From contig CAYSWV010000002.1 in assembly GCA_964434865.1 (NCBI GenBank), positions 124,001-188,000 of the forward strand: DNA of 64,000 nucleotides. The letters run 5' to 3'. Positions 37,022 through 45,523 of this stretch are shown here, piece after piece. The notes under the pieces are model-generated. The model worked only from the letters and a program-made list of their open reading frames with translations, searched no databases and was not told where the DNA came from. This DNA is from CAYSWV01 sp964434865 (GTDB lineage Bacteria > Cyanobacteriota > Cyanobacteriia > Thermostichales > Thermostichaceae). The stretch's first letter is position 1. Each line of letters opens with the position of its first letter. Made by a program: the position numbers and the translations under genes.

Positions 37022-38197
37022 TCATGGATCAACCTGTCGGTAGTAAATGAGGTCATGCTCAGGTAATAAGTCAGGATGAAAGATCTTAATCAGATCTGAC
37101 AAAATCAAGTGGGGATTTATAAGACCACCCTCCCAATAGTCATTACCACCATTGGCGTTTAGTCGAGCATTGGGAATAAAGATCTGTCCTGTTTGAAAAG
37201 CTTGAAATTCTTGATATCTTTCATCTTCAGCCAAAATATCCGCTTTACTCCTCCAAGATTGCTTGCCATCAAGCCAAACCTCAGCTGTAGCAGCCCGGTC
37301 AAACACGGTTTCTACACTTAAGGCTAAACTGCCTGCTGTTGGATTTTCAGACCACAGATAATCAGCCCCGGCATCTTTTAAAAAGCGTGCAGCAAAACTA
37401 TCACCCCCAGGGACATACCACACTCCACTAAAGTTTCCCCCTACCATGACCGTGGGCCTTTCATCCACAGCTTTTACTCGATCTTGAAGTGACTCATAAG
37501 ATTGAACCATGGCATTGAAAACAGAGTCTGCTTTTTGCTCTTGGTTAAAGAAAAGAGCTGTAAACTTGATCCATTCCGCCCGCCCTAAGGGTGAGGTTTC
37601 CATATATTCAGCATTCAAGGCTACTGACAATCCTATTTCTTTAAGTTTAGGGTGAACATCTCGCTCTGGATCTCCTGTACCAAAGGCCATGACCAAATCT
37701 GGATCTAGGTCCACTACTCGTTCTAGATCTAGAGTCCCTCCCTGACTCACTTGTTGGATCGCACCTTGTTCAATCCTGTCAATTACGGCTGCTGTACTGA
37801 TTAATCGAGTATCACTGACCCCTACCAATGCATCCAGCTGATCTAGTTTGTCTAAGTGGGGTAGATGCGTAGTGGAAAGAGTCACAATACTTTGAATGGG
37901 GATGGAAATGATGTGAGCGTCTGGATAGCCAGAGGGGGTCGGTGTTCCACATTGAACTAATAAGTAGGTGAAGTTTCGATCAGCCTCTTTCCAGGGGGTG
38001 CTAAGAGTTACCACCTTGTAATGATTGTGATAGTCAACGGTAATCTCCTCAGCGTATTGAAACTCTGCTTTACTAGGAAAGTGATCAAAGTTAGGATCAT
38101 GGTGGCCTTGCTCACAGTGCTGTGTAGCTAGCGATGCCGTAGTTTGAGCCCCTGTCACGATCAGACCTATGAGTAAGACCTGAAACAGTTTCATCAT
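37022..38197 (-). CDS. btuF: ABC substrate-binding protein (BtuF-like)
   Basis: About 391 residues. A signal peptide (MMKLFQVLLIGLIVTGAQTT) precedes the class III binding-protein fold: RIISIP-like HIISIPIQSIVTLSTTHLPH, LDALVGVSD, LDLERVVDLDPDLVMAFGTG and WLDGKQSW. GGAGG 9 nt before the ATG at 38197 decides the start over the GTG at 38215, and the ATG overlaps the upstream stop by 4 bp. The N-terminal ~75 residues contain an unusual His-rich start (HCEQGHHDPNFDHF). Cobalamin specificity is inferred from the riboswitch, not from the protein itself. Confidence 0.82.
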   Translation of the reverse strand: MMKLFQVLLIGLIVTGAQTTASLATQHCEQGHHDPNFDHFPSKAEFQYAEEITVDYHNHYKVVTLSTPWKEADRNFTYLLVQCGTPTPSGYPDAHIISIPIQSIVTLSTTHLPHLDKLDQLDALVGVSDTRLISTAAVIDRIEQGAIQQVSQGGTLDLERVVDLDPDLVMAFGTGDPERDVHPKLKEIGLSVALNAEYMETSPLGRAEWIKFTALFFNQEQKADSVFNAMVQSYESLQDRVKAVDERPTVMVGGNFSGVWYVPGGDSFAARFLKDAGADYLWSENPTAGSLALSVETVFDRAATAEVWLDGKQSWRSKADILAEDERYQEFQAFQTGQIFIPNARLNANGGNDYWEGGLINPHLILSDLIKIFHPDLLPEHDLIYYRQVDP

Positions 38198-39042
38198 GAT
38201 TCTGGTCCTCCACACGCCTGTCTAGCGAGTCTCTTAATCTGTTGATCGATGGGAGAGGCCCGCAGACCCATTGGGCATATCTGAAGACCTACAGGTGTGG
38301 ACACAACGACCACTTCAATCCCAAAGACGTCCACTAAATGGTGAGATGTTAAGACTTGTTCTGGGTGACCGATTATTTGAAGTTGGCCCTCATACAGTAA
38401 AGCCAGGCGATCACTATAGCGGGCGGCTAGATTAACATCATGGAGTACCGTTACGAGCGCTAGCCCTTGAGCTTGATTGAGATATTTGAGAACGTCTAGA
38501 ATTTCAATTTGATACCGTAGATCAAGGAAAGTTGTAGGTTCATCTAGAAGCAATACTTGTGGATCTTGAGCCAACGCTAGTGCCAGAAATGCTCGTTGCC
38601 GCTCTCCACCTGAAAGGGTTTCCAAGGGTCGATCTCTCAACCCATCTAATTGAGTTTGATCTAAACAAAGCGTGACTTTTTCCCGATCTGCAGAGGTGAG
38701 CGTCCACTGCCACCAGGTTTGATACGGGGACCGACCCAGTGATACTAACTGTTCAACAGTCAGGCCATTGGGCAACTCTTGATGTTGAGGCAACATAGCC
38801 AGTTGTTGAGCGACTTGTTTAGGTGGCAGGCTATGAATTGCATTACCGTCTAACCAGACAATACCTTGTTGAAAGGGCAGGAGGCCACTGAGAGATTTCA
38901 ACAACGTTGACTTCCCCGATCCATTGGGACCAATCAGGCTGATCCATTCCCCCGGGGCCAAAGAGAACTGAATGCCTTGCAGCGCTGCTCGGCTAGGATA
39001 GTTAACATGAAGGTTCTGGGCTTTTAACAGTGAGGGTTGCAT
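38194..39042 (-). CDS. btuD: FecE/BtuD-type ABC ATPase
   Basis: 282 residues. Walker A is LIGPNGSGKSTLL, the Q-loop region LPQHQE, the signature LSGGERQRAFLALALAQ, Walker B VLLLDEPTTFLD and the switch His in VTVLHDVNLAARY. It energises the FecCD-type importer. Its ATG overlaps the stop of the [2Fe-2S] gene by one base (TAATG) and its stop overlaps the btuF start, so the three genes are translationally coupled. The last 30 residues form a basic tail. Confidence 0.88.
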   Translation of the reverse strand: MQPSLLKAQNLHVNYPSRAALQGIQFSLAPGEWISLIGPNGSGKSTLLKSLSGLLPFQQGIVWLDGNAIHSLPPKQVAQQLAMLPQHQELPNGLTVEQLVSLGRSPYQTWWQWTLTSADREKVTLCLDQTQLDGLRDRPLETLSGGERQRAFLALALAQDPQVLLLDEPTTFLDLRYQIEILDVLKYLNQAQGLALVTVLHDVNLAARYSDRLALLYEGQLQIIGHPEQVLTSHHLVDVFGIEVVVVSTPVGLQICPMGLRASPIDQQIKRLARQACGGPES

Positions 39043-39920
39043 TAGATTGATTTCACTGGCGGATAGAGGTGATCAGTCACTTTGTGGCCTTGAACCCAAT
39101 CATCAAAGACAATCCGACGAGCCACATCGGGTGTCACACGGGTGTACCAAGTTTGATCCTGGGAGGAAAAGACCACCGGACCTAACTGACAGACTTCCAA
39201 ACAACCCGACGTGCGAACATCTACTTCAATCCCAGCCTCTTGGACAGCAGCTAACAAAGCCTCATGGATCGGCTGCCATTTACGCGAGGGTAAACACCGA
39301 CCTGATCGGCATACGGCTAGATAGGGGCGTTTCAAAGGATTAGTAGAAAACGGAATCGGGCGCTCACCCAAGACATAGATCTGGCGTAACTCTTCGTAGA
39401 GGCCTAGTTTCTCTAGCTTGGGCTTACCTTCAGGGAGTAACTCTTCATCCTCTCCAACCAAAGGATTGGGCAAAAATAACGTCATCATCTTTTCACCCGA
39501 TCCGTTCCAAAACTGAATGCCCCAACTACGGGGCTGATCGGCAGCATTGAACCGACGATACAGGCTAGCCCGACTCACCAAACGTTGTTGACGGAGGTCT
39601 GGAGGCGTTTGCTTGAGGGGACCCCCTTGATGCTCTTCCAGACAAAGGTGGAGATGCCAGGATTCCGTCACAACTGTTAAATAACCATCATAGATCAAAC
39701 AGATTTTAGGAGGTTGAGTAAATTCCAACTCCAGGACACTCCCCTCCACCACATGACCAATCTGAACCTCTTGCCAACGCTCCTGGAAAAGGGTGTATAG
39801 CAAAGGCCCCGTTACATCGATAGTTGAGGGGATATCTTCATATTCAATTCGCCCCCCCTGAGATAACGTCTCGGTTGTGATCTGTTGCAAGGGGGTAACC
39901 CATGGCTGGAACTCACTCAT
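39042..39920 (-). CDS. Thioredoxin-like [2Fe-2S] ferredoxin-domain protein in the B12 operon
   Basis: 292 residues. The C-terminal domain (about 198-285) is a thioredoxin-like [2Fe-2S] ferredoxin. Its four Cys ligands are C204 and C209 (AVCRSGRCLP) and C240 and C244 (TSGCLEVCQLGPVV). The N-terminal ~190 residues form a separate domain that I do not recognise, with beta-rich segments such as LELEFTQPPKICLIYDGYLT. AAGGAGA precedes the ATG. Position between receptor and ATPase suggests a cytoplasmic redox step, for example cobalamin or metal reduction (inference). Confidence 0.82.
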   Translation of the reverse strand: MSEFQPWVTPLQQITTETLSQGGRIEYEDIPSTIDVTGPLLYTLFQERWQEVQIGHVVEGSVLELEFTQPPKICLIYDGYLTVVTESWHLHLCLEEHQGGPLKQTPPDLRQQRLVSRASLYRRFNAADQPRSWGIQFWNGSGEKMMTLFLPNPLVGEDEELLPEGKPKLEKLGLYEELRQIYVLGERPIPFSTNPLKRPYLAVCRSGRCLPSRKWQPIHEALLAAVQEAGIEVDVRTSGCLEVCQLGPVVFSSQDQTWYTRVTPDVARRIVFDDWVQGHKVTDHLYPPVKSI

Positions 39921-39934
39921 GTTGATCTCTCCTT

Positions 39935-39984
39935 AATAGTCACGAATAGTCACGAATAGTCACGAATAGTCACGAATAGTCACG
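39935..39984. repeat. 10-bp unit x5 between btuB and the [2Fe-2S] gene
   Basis: AATAGTCACG is repeated five times without error in the 65-bp spacer inside the operon. It would be present in the mRNA; a role in RNA structure or mere slippage are both possible. Confidence 0.9.
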
Positions 39985-39985
39985 C

Positions 39986-42127
39986 TTAAAACGTTGAACC
40001 TAGCCCCACTCGGACATTAGTACCCACACCCGGAAAACCAGGGAATTCTTGATATTGCTGATCAAATAGATTATCTACACTAGCATTGAGAATCCACTGG
40101 TCATAAACAGGGATCCGCAGCTTTAGATCAACAGTTGTATAGCTGGGTAGCATCTCAGTATTAGCATTATCCACAAATCGTTCTCCAATCTGATGCAGCA
40201 GCAGCCCAATATAGAGGCCTTGAGGATTTTCGTAAGCTAGACCCAGGTTAAGGCTCTCAGCCCCAATAAACCCTAACTCATTCCCCACTTGTGTAGTATC
40301 TTGAGCTTCCTCGATTCTTGGATCATTAAGACTATAATTAGCGAAGAGATACCAGTTCTCAGCAATTTGAAAGTTCAAAGCAGCTTCTAACCCTTCAGCT
40401 CGGACTCGACCAATGTTGGTGTAGGTACTCGGATCCCCAAATTCAAACGCAATCAGATCGTCAATGTCATTGAGGTAATAGGTGAGCTGTAACAACCCAC
40501 GAGTGCCCAACTGTTGATCTAGGCCGATATCAAAACTATCACCTCGTTCTGGCTTGAGGTTAGGATTGCCGACTACATTAAATGCACCTAACCCTTCCAA
40601 GTTGACAATGAGAGGAGCCCGAAAACTGCGGGCATAGTTGGCTCGTAAAACAGTGGAGTCAGTCAAGTTCCAACGGATCCCAGCGCTAGGAGAGGTCACG
40701 GATCCATTGACCAAACTACTCGTATCTTGCCGTAGACCCAAGTTAAAACTCAGAGCTGGAGAGAAGTCAACCCAATACTGAGCAAACAAAGCACCCTGGC
40801 TGATATCACCGTCATAGTTAGTGGTCAGAGTTTCAGCTGCAAAGTCAAATGTGGTGTTCTCGGCAGTCACGGTACGGTAGTCTACCCCGTAGGTTAATGT
40901 TTGGTTGCTAGCTAATGGCCAGTCGTGTTGGAGTTGGGCCCCTAGGGCTGTCCGATTAATATCATCTAATGTGCCAAAGGTGGATGGATCAGGATTATTG
41001 AACTCATAGTTCAGCACATCTACATACAAACGAGCTGTGAGTTGTGACTGAGCATCGGCTCCCAGTTGCACTTGATAAGTTAGATCGCTCAGCCAGTTTT
41101 GCGTTACCTGTCGAGCTAAAGGTGTTAAGGTATTAAATTCACCTAGGCTACCTGGAATCGGAACCCCCCCAGCGACTCCAAAATCTTTGGCTAGGTACAG
41201 ACTGTTGAAAGTTAAGCGTTGCCGATCAGTGATATCTAGATCCAATTTCAGATTGGCATTATTGTAGGTAACCTCTGCATTATCGCGAGTTGTACTCAAG
41301 CCAATGTCATCAATGGTAAAGGGAAAATCATTGGTGGCCTGGATCCGGTTGTAACCCATCACCCAACCTAAGCGTTGACTACGACCCCGCAGTTCTATCT
41401 CTTGTTGGTTGAGATCAAAACTCCCAGCTTCTAAACTTACATTCAATTCTGGCTCTACGCCTGGATCACGACTGATAATATTGATCAAGCCACCAATGGC
41501 ATCGGATCCATATAGAGTCGAGCCACCACCTGGAATCACTTCAATCCGTTCTACAGCGTTGGTTGTAATCTCCGACAAGTCAAAGCCACCGAAGAAACCA
41601 ATGTCATTGATCGGACGACCATCTAGTAGGATCAAGACTTGAGATGAAGCAGCACCTCTTAAAAACTGACCACTCAAAGCCCCCAATTGTCCACCCGCTG
41701 TACCATCACTGATTAGCCCCGGAAGATATCTGAGGGCCTCTTGAACTGTGCGCGATCCTTGAGCTTCAATTTGCTCTCGTGTCACCACATAAGCAGGGCG
41801 ACTAGACTCACCAACTGTGCCTTCTCGACGGAAGGGGGTGTACAAAGGCTGTTGCAGAATATCTTTGGTGAGAGAGGCCGGCAGTGATAAAACCTCAGCA
41901 GACTCTTCCACTGTTTCCAATTCAGTTGAGCTCTGATCTTCAGGGGGGTCTGTACTGCTTTGAGCTAGGATGCTGTTATTTTCACGATCTGAAGGGATGG
42001 ACTGGAGATGATCAGCTGCATGGGATACCTCCAGATTTTGTTTGTAAAAGATTTCTTGAGCGACAGCTTCCTTGCAACAAACAACAGAGAGTGCTAGCGC
42101 ACCCGACAATAAGCAATAAACCTTCAT
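39986..42127 (-). CDS. btuB: TonB-dependent receptor, BtuB-like
   Basis: 713 residues. A signal peptide (LLSGALALSVVCCKEAVAQ) is followed by ~80 linker residues, then the plug domain: RPAYVVTREQIEAQGSRTVQ, LPGL, VLILLDGRPINDIG and ERIEVIPGGGSTLYGSDAIG. A 22-strand barrel follows and ends VRVGLGSTF with terminal Phe. A cobalamin riboswitch 34 nt upstream makes B12 or a cobamide the likely ligand. GAGG precedes the ATG. First gene of the uptake operon. A Cys pair in the signal region is slightly unusual, but no clear lipobox is seen. Confidence 0.88.
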   Translation of the reverse strand: MKVYCLLSGALALSVVCCKEAVAQEIFYKQNLEVSHAADHLQSIPSDRENNSILAQSSTDPPEDQSSTELETVEESAEVLSLPASLTKDILQQPLYTPFRREGTVGESSRPAYVVTREQIEAQGSRTVQEALRYLPGLISDGTAGGQLGALSGQFLRGAASSQVLILLDGRPINDIGFFGGFDLSEITTNAVERIEVIPGGGSTLYGSDAIGGLINIISRDPGVEPELNVSLEAGSFDLNQQEIELRGRSQRLGWVMGYNRIQATNDFPFTIDDIGLSTTRDNAEVTYNNANLKLDLDITDRQRLTFNSLYLAKDFGVAGGVPIPGSLGEFNTLTPLARQVTQNWLSDLTYQVQLGADAQSQLTARLYVDVLNYEFNNPDPSTFGTLDDINRTALGAQLQHDWPLASNQTLTYGVDYRTVTAENTTFDFAAETLTTNYDGDISQGALFAQYWVDFSPALSFNLGLRQDTSSLVNGSVTSPSAGIRWNLTDSTVLRANYARSFRAPLIVNLEGLGAFNVVGNPNLKPERGDSFDIGLDQQLGTRGLLQLTYYLNDIDDLIAFEFGDPSTYTNIGRVRAEGLEAALNFQIAENWYLFANYSLNDPRIEEAQDTTQVGNELGFIGAESLNLGLAYENPQGLYIGLLLHQIGERFVDNANTEMLPSYTTVDLKLRIPVYDQWILNASVDNLFDQQYQEFPGFPGVGTNVRVGLGSTF

Positions 42128-42160
42128 CCGTACCTCGCAGATAAAAGTAGGGTTGATAAG

Positions 42161-42280
42161 ACATCGGCGGGCATTCTGACTAAGAGATCAAGATCTCAAT
42201 ACAGTTGCGGGACAGCGCCAGACTCACACTGGTCTTTCCCCGTTTCCTCTGATGGCTGCTCCCCACCAGAACCGATAGAT
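42161..42280 (-). ncRNA. Cobalamin (AdoCbl-type) riboswitch
   Basis: Read on the minus strand, the conserved core is plain: GAGGAAACGGGGAAAGACC, then a GAGTCTGGCGCTG segment leading into CCCGCAACTG, the B12-box region. It ends with AGTCAGAATGCCCGCC, the variant of AGYCAGRANRCCYGCC. CGG near 42276 and CCG near 42164 can close the outer helix. It lies in the btuB leader, 34 nt before the ATG, and should repress the operon when cobalamin is plentiful. Confidence 0.92.
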
Positions 42281-42337
42281 GGTTTTTACTATACTCTGAA
42301 GCAAGAATTTGGCTAGGTTTGGCAATCACTCTTAACG

Positions 42338-42383
42338 TTTTATAAATAGATCATTAATTATTTTATAAATAGATCATTAATTA
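42338..42383. repeat. AT-rich tandem duplication, 23-bp unit x2
   Basis: Positions 42338-42360 are repeated exactly at 42361-42383. The unit contains ATAAATAGATCATTAATTA. It lies just upstream of the riboswitch in the likely btuB promoter region, so it could be a duplicated operator or UP-type element. Confidence 0.85.
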
Positions 42384-42777
42384 TTGATTTTTCGCTCTGC
42401 TAAACTGGGTTGCAGTTTGAATAACTGTTTGAATTTACGACAAAAGAGATGCTCTCACGAGGCTGATCAAGCTGTCTGATGATCTGAATTATTTGAAGTT
42501 ATTTCTTTGACAGGTTGTCGTTTGACATCATATACCTGCACATAGTCTCATCCACCGAATTTGACATTCAGCTGAACTGAGATGTGATTAATCTTGAGGG
42601 GGTAGAGCTAAAGGCTGAGCAAGAGGCTAGAACTGACCCTGCAGATGTGACTCATATCCCTATTCATTCTGCTACTGCTGGATCGAACGGCCCAGTAACT
42701 GATCAGATCGCTGGCGGAAAGCTAACTTGACATAACCGTTAGATTAAACTGGTGACACCTCTGATTCAATCATTGCT
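42384..42777. other. Intergenic promoter region between btuB and the zinc-ribbon/cobN genes
   Basis: About 390 bp with no recognisable coding frame and no CobN N-terminal remnant that I could read. It contains two TTTGACA-like boxes near 42507-42530 but no clear paired -10. It presumably carries the plus-strand promoter. Confidence 0.4.
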
Positions 42778-43074
42778 ATGTCTAATTCCTTTCAATGTCC
42801 TAATTGTGGGGCAGATGTTCCAGCCAAAGCTCGTGCTTGCCCTGTGTGTGGATCTGATGAAGATACAGGCTGGTCGGAAGCGGCTACCTATGTCCATCTC
42901 TTACCCTATGACGGCAATGCTGAACCCCAACCCCTAAGAGCCAAGCCTTGGTTTCGGCTATTAACTCTGGGTATAGCTGTTGTCTTTAGTTGGTTAGTGT
43001 TGGCAGGCTTAGGGGCTAGTTTACGACGATGGCGTCAGCCACCCGATCCGGCTCCAACTGAATTTGAAGTTTAG
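42778..43074 (+). CDS. Zinc-ribbon membrane protein
   Basis: 98 residues. A double CxxC zinc ribbon opens the protein (FQCPNCGADVPAKARACPVC). One transmembrane segment is at about 60-83 (FRLLTLGIAVVFSWLVLAG), and the tail is basic then acidic. Similar small proteins are widespread in cyanobacteria with no known role. It lies 19 bp before the cobN-like gene on the same strand, so the two are probably co-transcribed. No good ribosome site is seen. Confidence 0.75.
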   Translation: MSNSFQCPNCGADVPAKARACPVCGSDEDTGWSEAATYVHLLPYDGNAEPQPLRAKPWFRLLTLGIAVVFSWLVLAGLGASLRRWRQPPDPAPTEFEV

Positions 43075-43093
43075 CTGAGTTGAAGTTAGCGTT

Positions 43094-44614
43094 ATGGATT
43101 CAAATGTGTCACCCTCGTGGCGGTTGGTTGGGGATGCAGTTGCTGCATTAGAAGATCAGGCGGCCCACTGGCTGCAGCAAATGCTAGAGGGCATACCGTA
43201 TGATCCCCCTCCCGGTCCAGCAGCTCGTCAGGTTTTAGACCAGATTGAACACCAGTTATGGCCACGGCTCCAATTGGCTTCGCAAGAGATCACGTATTTA
43301 CTGCATGGTCTTAACGGTGGCTATGTGCCCAGTGGCCCTTCGGGTGCTCCTACACGTGGCCGATGGGATGTGTTACCTACTGGACGGAACTTTTATTCGG
43401 TCGATATTCGAGCGGTTCCCACTGAAACTGCCTGGCAAGTAGGGTTAAAAGCTGCTGATGCTGTGATTGAGCAGTATATGCAAGAGCAGGGCACCTATCC
43501 ACGAACTTTGGGCCTCTCAGTTTGGGGCACTTCAACCATGCGCACAGGTGGAGATGATTGGGCTGAGGCAATGGCTTTGATTGGTGTCCAACCGGTTTGG
43601 GATCCAACTTCTCGACGAGTAGTAGATTTTGAAATTTTACCGTTATCCTGGTTAAATCGGCCCCGAGTTGATGTTACGTTGCGGATCTCAGGCTTTTTCC
43701 GGGATGCTTTTCCGAATTTGATTTCTTTGTTTGATCAAGCTGTTCAAGCTGTGGCTGAGTGTCCAGAATCTCCTGAGTCCAATCCCATTCGAGCACGGAT
43801 GTTGGCCGAGCAAGAGCACTGGGAGCATCAAGGCCTAACACCCACTCAAGCTCGCATTCGATCTCGCTACCGCATTTTTGGTTCCAAACCTGGGGCATAC
43901 GGAGCCGGGTTACAGGGGTTAATTGAAGGTCAAAACTGGACTTCTGATGCTGATTTAGCTCAAGCGTATTTAAACTGGAGTAGCTATGCTTACACCGGTC
44001 AAGGTCAAGGTCATGCTGCACCTGAGGCTTTGCGCCGCCAGCTGGCTGATCTACAAATTGTGCTTCACAATCAGGACAATCGAGAACATGATCTCCTAGA
44101 TTCTGATGACTATTATCAATTCCAGGGAGGTATGATTGCTGCGGTTCGGACCTTATCAGGAACCCACCCCCAAGCCTACTTTGGCGATCATTCCCGTCCT
44201 CAGGTTCCTCGAGTGCATCGATTAGCTCGAGAAATAGCCAAAGTTTATCGGTCTCGAGTGATCAATCCCCGTTGGATAGCAGGGGTAATGCGACATGGTT
44301 ATAAAGGGGCTTTCGAAATGGCAGCAACACTGGACTACCTGTTTGCCTATGATGCAACAGCTCAATGCATTGAAGATTTTATGTACGATGGCATTGTTGC
44401 TGCTTATTTACAGGATCCTCAGGTTCACTCCTTTATTCAACAACACAATCCTTGGGCCCTACGAGATATGAGCGAACGCCTATTAGAAGCTCATCAACGC
44501 TCGTTATGGCAACCTCAAGATCCTGACATGCTTCCCTTTTTAGAATCGATGCTGTGGTCAACTGAAGCCGATCTTGAACAAAAAGTGGATCGGTCAATGA
44601 CAGACAAGTCTTAA
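43094..44614 (+). CDS. cobN: C-terminal part of cobaltochelatase CobN, as a separate 506-aa protein
   Basis: 506 residues that match the last ~40% of CobN (normally ~1200-1300 residues): GGYVPSGPSGAPTRGRWDVL, GRNFYSVDIRAVP, LSVWGTSTMRTGGDDWAEA, RISGFFRDAFPNLI, GSKPGAYGAGLQ, NREHDLLDSDDYYQFQGG and RHGYKGAFEMAATLDYLFAY. The frame is intact and the motifs are unbroken. The N-terminal half is absent and an unrelated gene lies upstream. Either CobN is split and the other half is elsewhere, or this is a decayed copy. It is divergent from the B12 riboswitch operon. Confidence 0.88.
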   Translation: MDSNVSPSWRLVGDAVAALEDQAAHWLQQMLEGIPYDPPPGPAARQVLDQIEHQLWPRLQLASQEITYLLHGLNGGYVPSGPSGAPTRGRWDVLPTGRNFYSVDIRAVPTETAWQVGLKAADAVIEQYMQEQGTYPRTLGLSVWGTSTMRTGGDDWAEAMALIGVQPVWDPTSRRVVDFEILPLSWLNRPRVDVTLRISGFFRDAFPNLISLFDQAVQAVAECPESPESNPIRARMLAEQEHWEHQGLTPTQARIRSRYRIFGSKPGAYGAGLQGLIEGQNWTSDADLAQAYLNWSSYAYTGQGQGHAAPEALRRQLADLQIVLHNQDNREHDLLDSDDYYQFQGGMIAAVRTLSGTHPQAYFGDHSRPQVPRVHRLAREIAKVYRSRVINPRWIAGVMRHGYKGAFEMAATLDYLFAYDATAQCIEDFMYDGIVAAYLQDPQVHSFIQQHNPWALRDMSERLLEAHQRSLWQPQDPDMLPFLESMLWSTEADLEQKVDRSMTDKS

Positions 44615-44642
44615 GCTTTTAGGGGTAAACCCCACTTGATCT

Positions 44643-44675
44643 AGGGCATTTAATTAATGATTAAGCCCCTTTTTT
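44643..44675 (+). terminator. Rho-independent terminator after the cobN-like gene
   Basis: GGGC (44644-44647) and GCCC (44665-44668) with inner TTAAT/ATTAA pairing form a hairpin followed by six Ts. A second small hairpin, GGGGTAAACCCC, precedes it. Confidence 0.65.
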
Positions 44676-44778
44676 AATTGTTTGGTGAATTTAGGGAGTT
44701 AAATTTGAGATTACCTATTTGCAGTGAGTTGACTCGGCACGTTATAGTGGATTGAGTGCTCATTAGGATTGAGGATCT

Positions 44779-45438
44779 ATGACAACATCTACATTTGCAG
44801 AACGGCTGAAACAGGTCCTGGGTCGTGAAGCGATCTATGCATTTTCACGGCGCTCAGGTGTAAGTGATACAGCACTTCGCAGCTATTTAAAAGGTTCAGT
44901 ACCGGGGCTAGATAAAGTCTTGCTCATTGCAAAAGCTGCTGATGTGAGCGTGCATTGGCTAGCCACAGGTGAGGGCGAGATGACAGACTCTCAAGATCAA
45001 ACTGATCACAATGCTGACGATGATTTTGTCTACATCCCTTGCTTGGATCTTGAAGTCTCAGCAGGACCTGGTGTGCTGGTCCAAGAAGAAACGGTGCAGG
45101 AGGTTGTAGCTTTTGACTCACAATGGTTACGGGCCAAACTGAACTCCAATGTATCTCGATTAAGCCTGGTCACCGTCAAAGGGGATAGTATGTCTCCTAC
45201 ACTTGAAGATGGAGATATGATCTTCGTCGATCACTCATCAACTGATTTTCGAGATGGTATTTATGTCTTTCAAATGGAAGGTGATCTGTTGGTCAAACGC
45301 CTCCAAAAGCTACCGGGTTCGTTATTAAGTGTGATTAGTGACAACCCTAAATTTTCCCCGTTTACCCTAGATCTCAATGATGTTAGTATGGATTTCAACA
45401 TTATTGGCCGTTACCGAGGTAGACTTGCGTTTGATTGA
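44779..45438 (+). CDS. XRE-type repressor with S24 (LexA-like) peptidase domain
   Basis: 219 residues. An N-terminal helix-turn-helix (FSRRSGVSDTALRSYLKG) and a LexA/CI-type C-terminal domain. The nucleophile Ser137 is in KGDSMSPTLEDGD and Lys173 in GDLLVKRL. A putative self-cleavage site is Ala95-Gly96 in VSAGPG. Such proteins are prophage or stress repressors that auto-cleave with RecA. No other phage gene is nearby, so it is an orphan regulator. GAGG 4 nt before the ATG supports the start. Confidence 0.88.
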   Translation: MTTSTFAERLKQVLGREAIYAFSRRSGVSDTALRSYLKGSVPGLDKVLLIAKAADVSVHWLATGEGEMTDSQDQTDHNADDDFVYIPCLDLEVSAGPGVLVQEETVQEVVAFDSQWLRAKLNSNVSRLSLVTVKGDSMSPTLEDGDMIFVDHSSTDFRDGIYVFQMEGDLLVKRLQKLPGSLLSVISDNPKFSPFTLDLNDVSMDFNIIGRYRGRLAFD

Positions 45439-45523
45439 TCTTTAATTAGCTAAATTCACTCATCTGTCAGGCTGCGATATGTCTCGGCAACCCATGATTA
45501 ATCTCATGAGGATCAAAGAGGCC

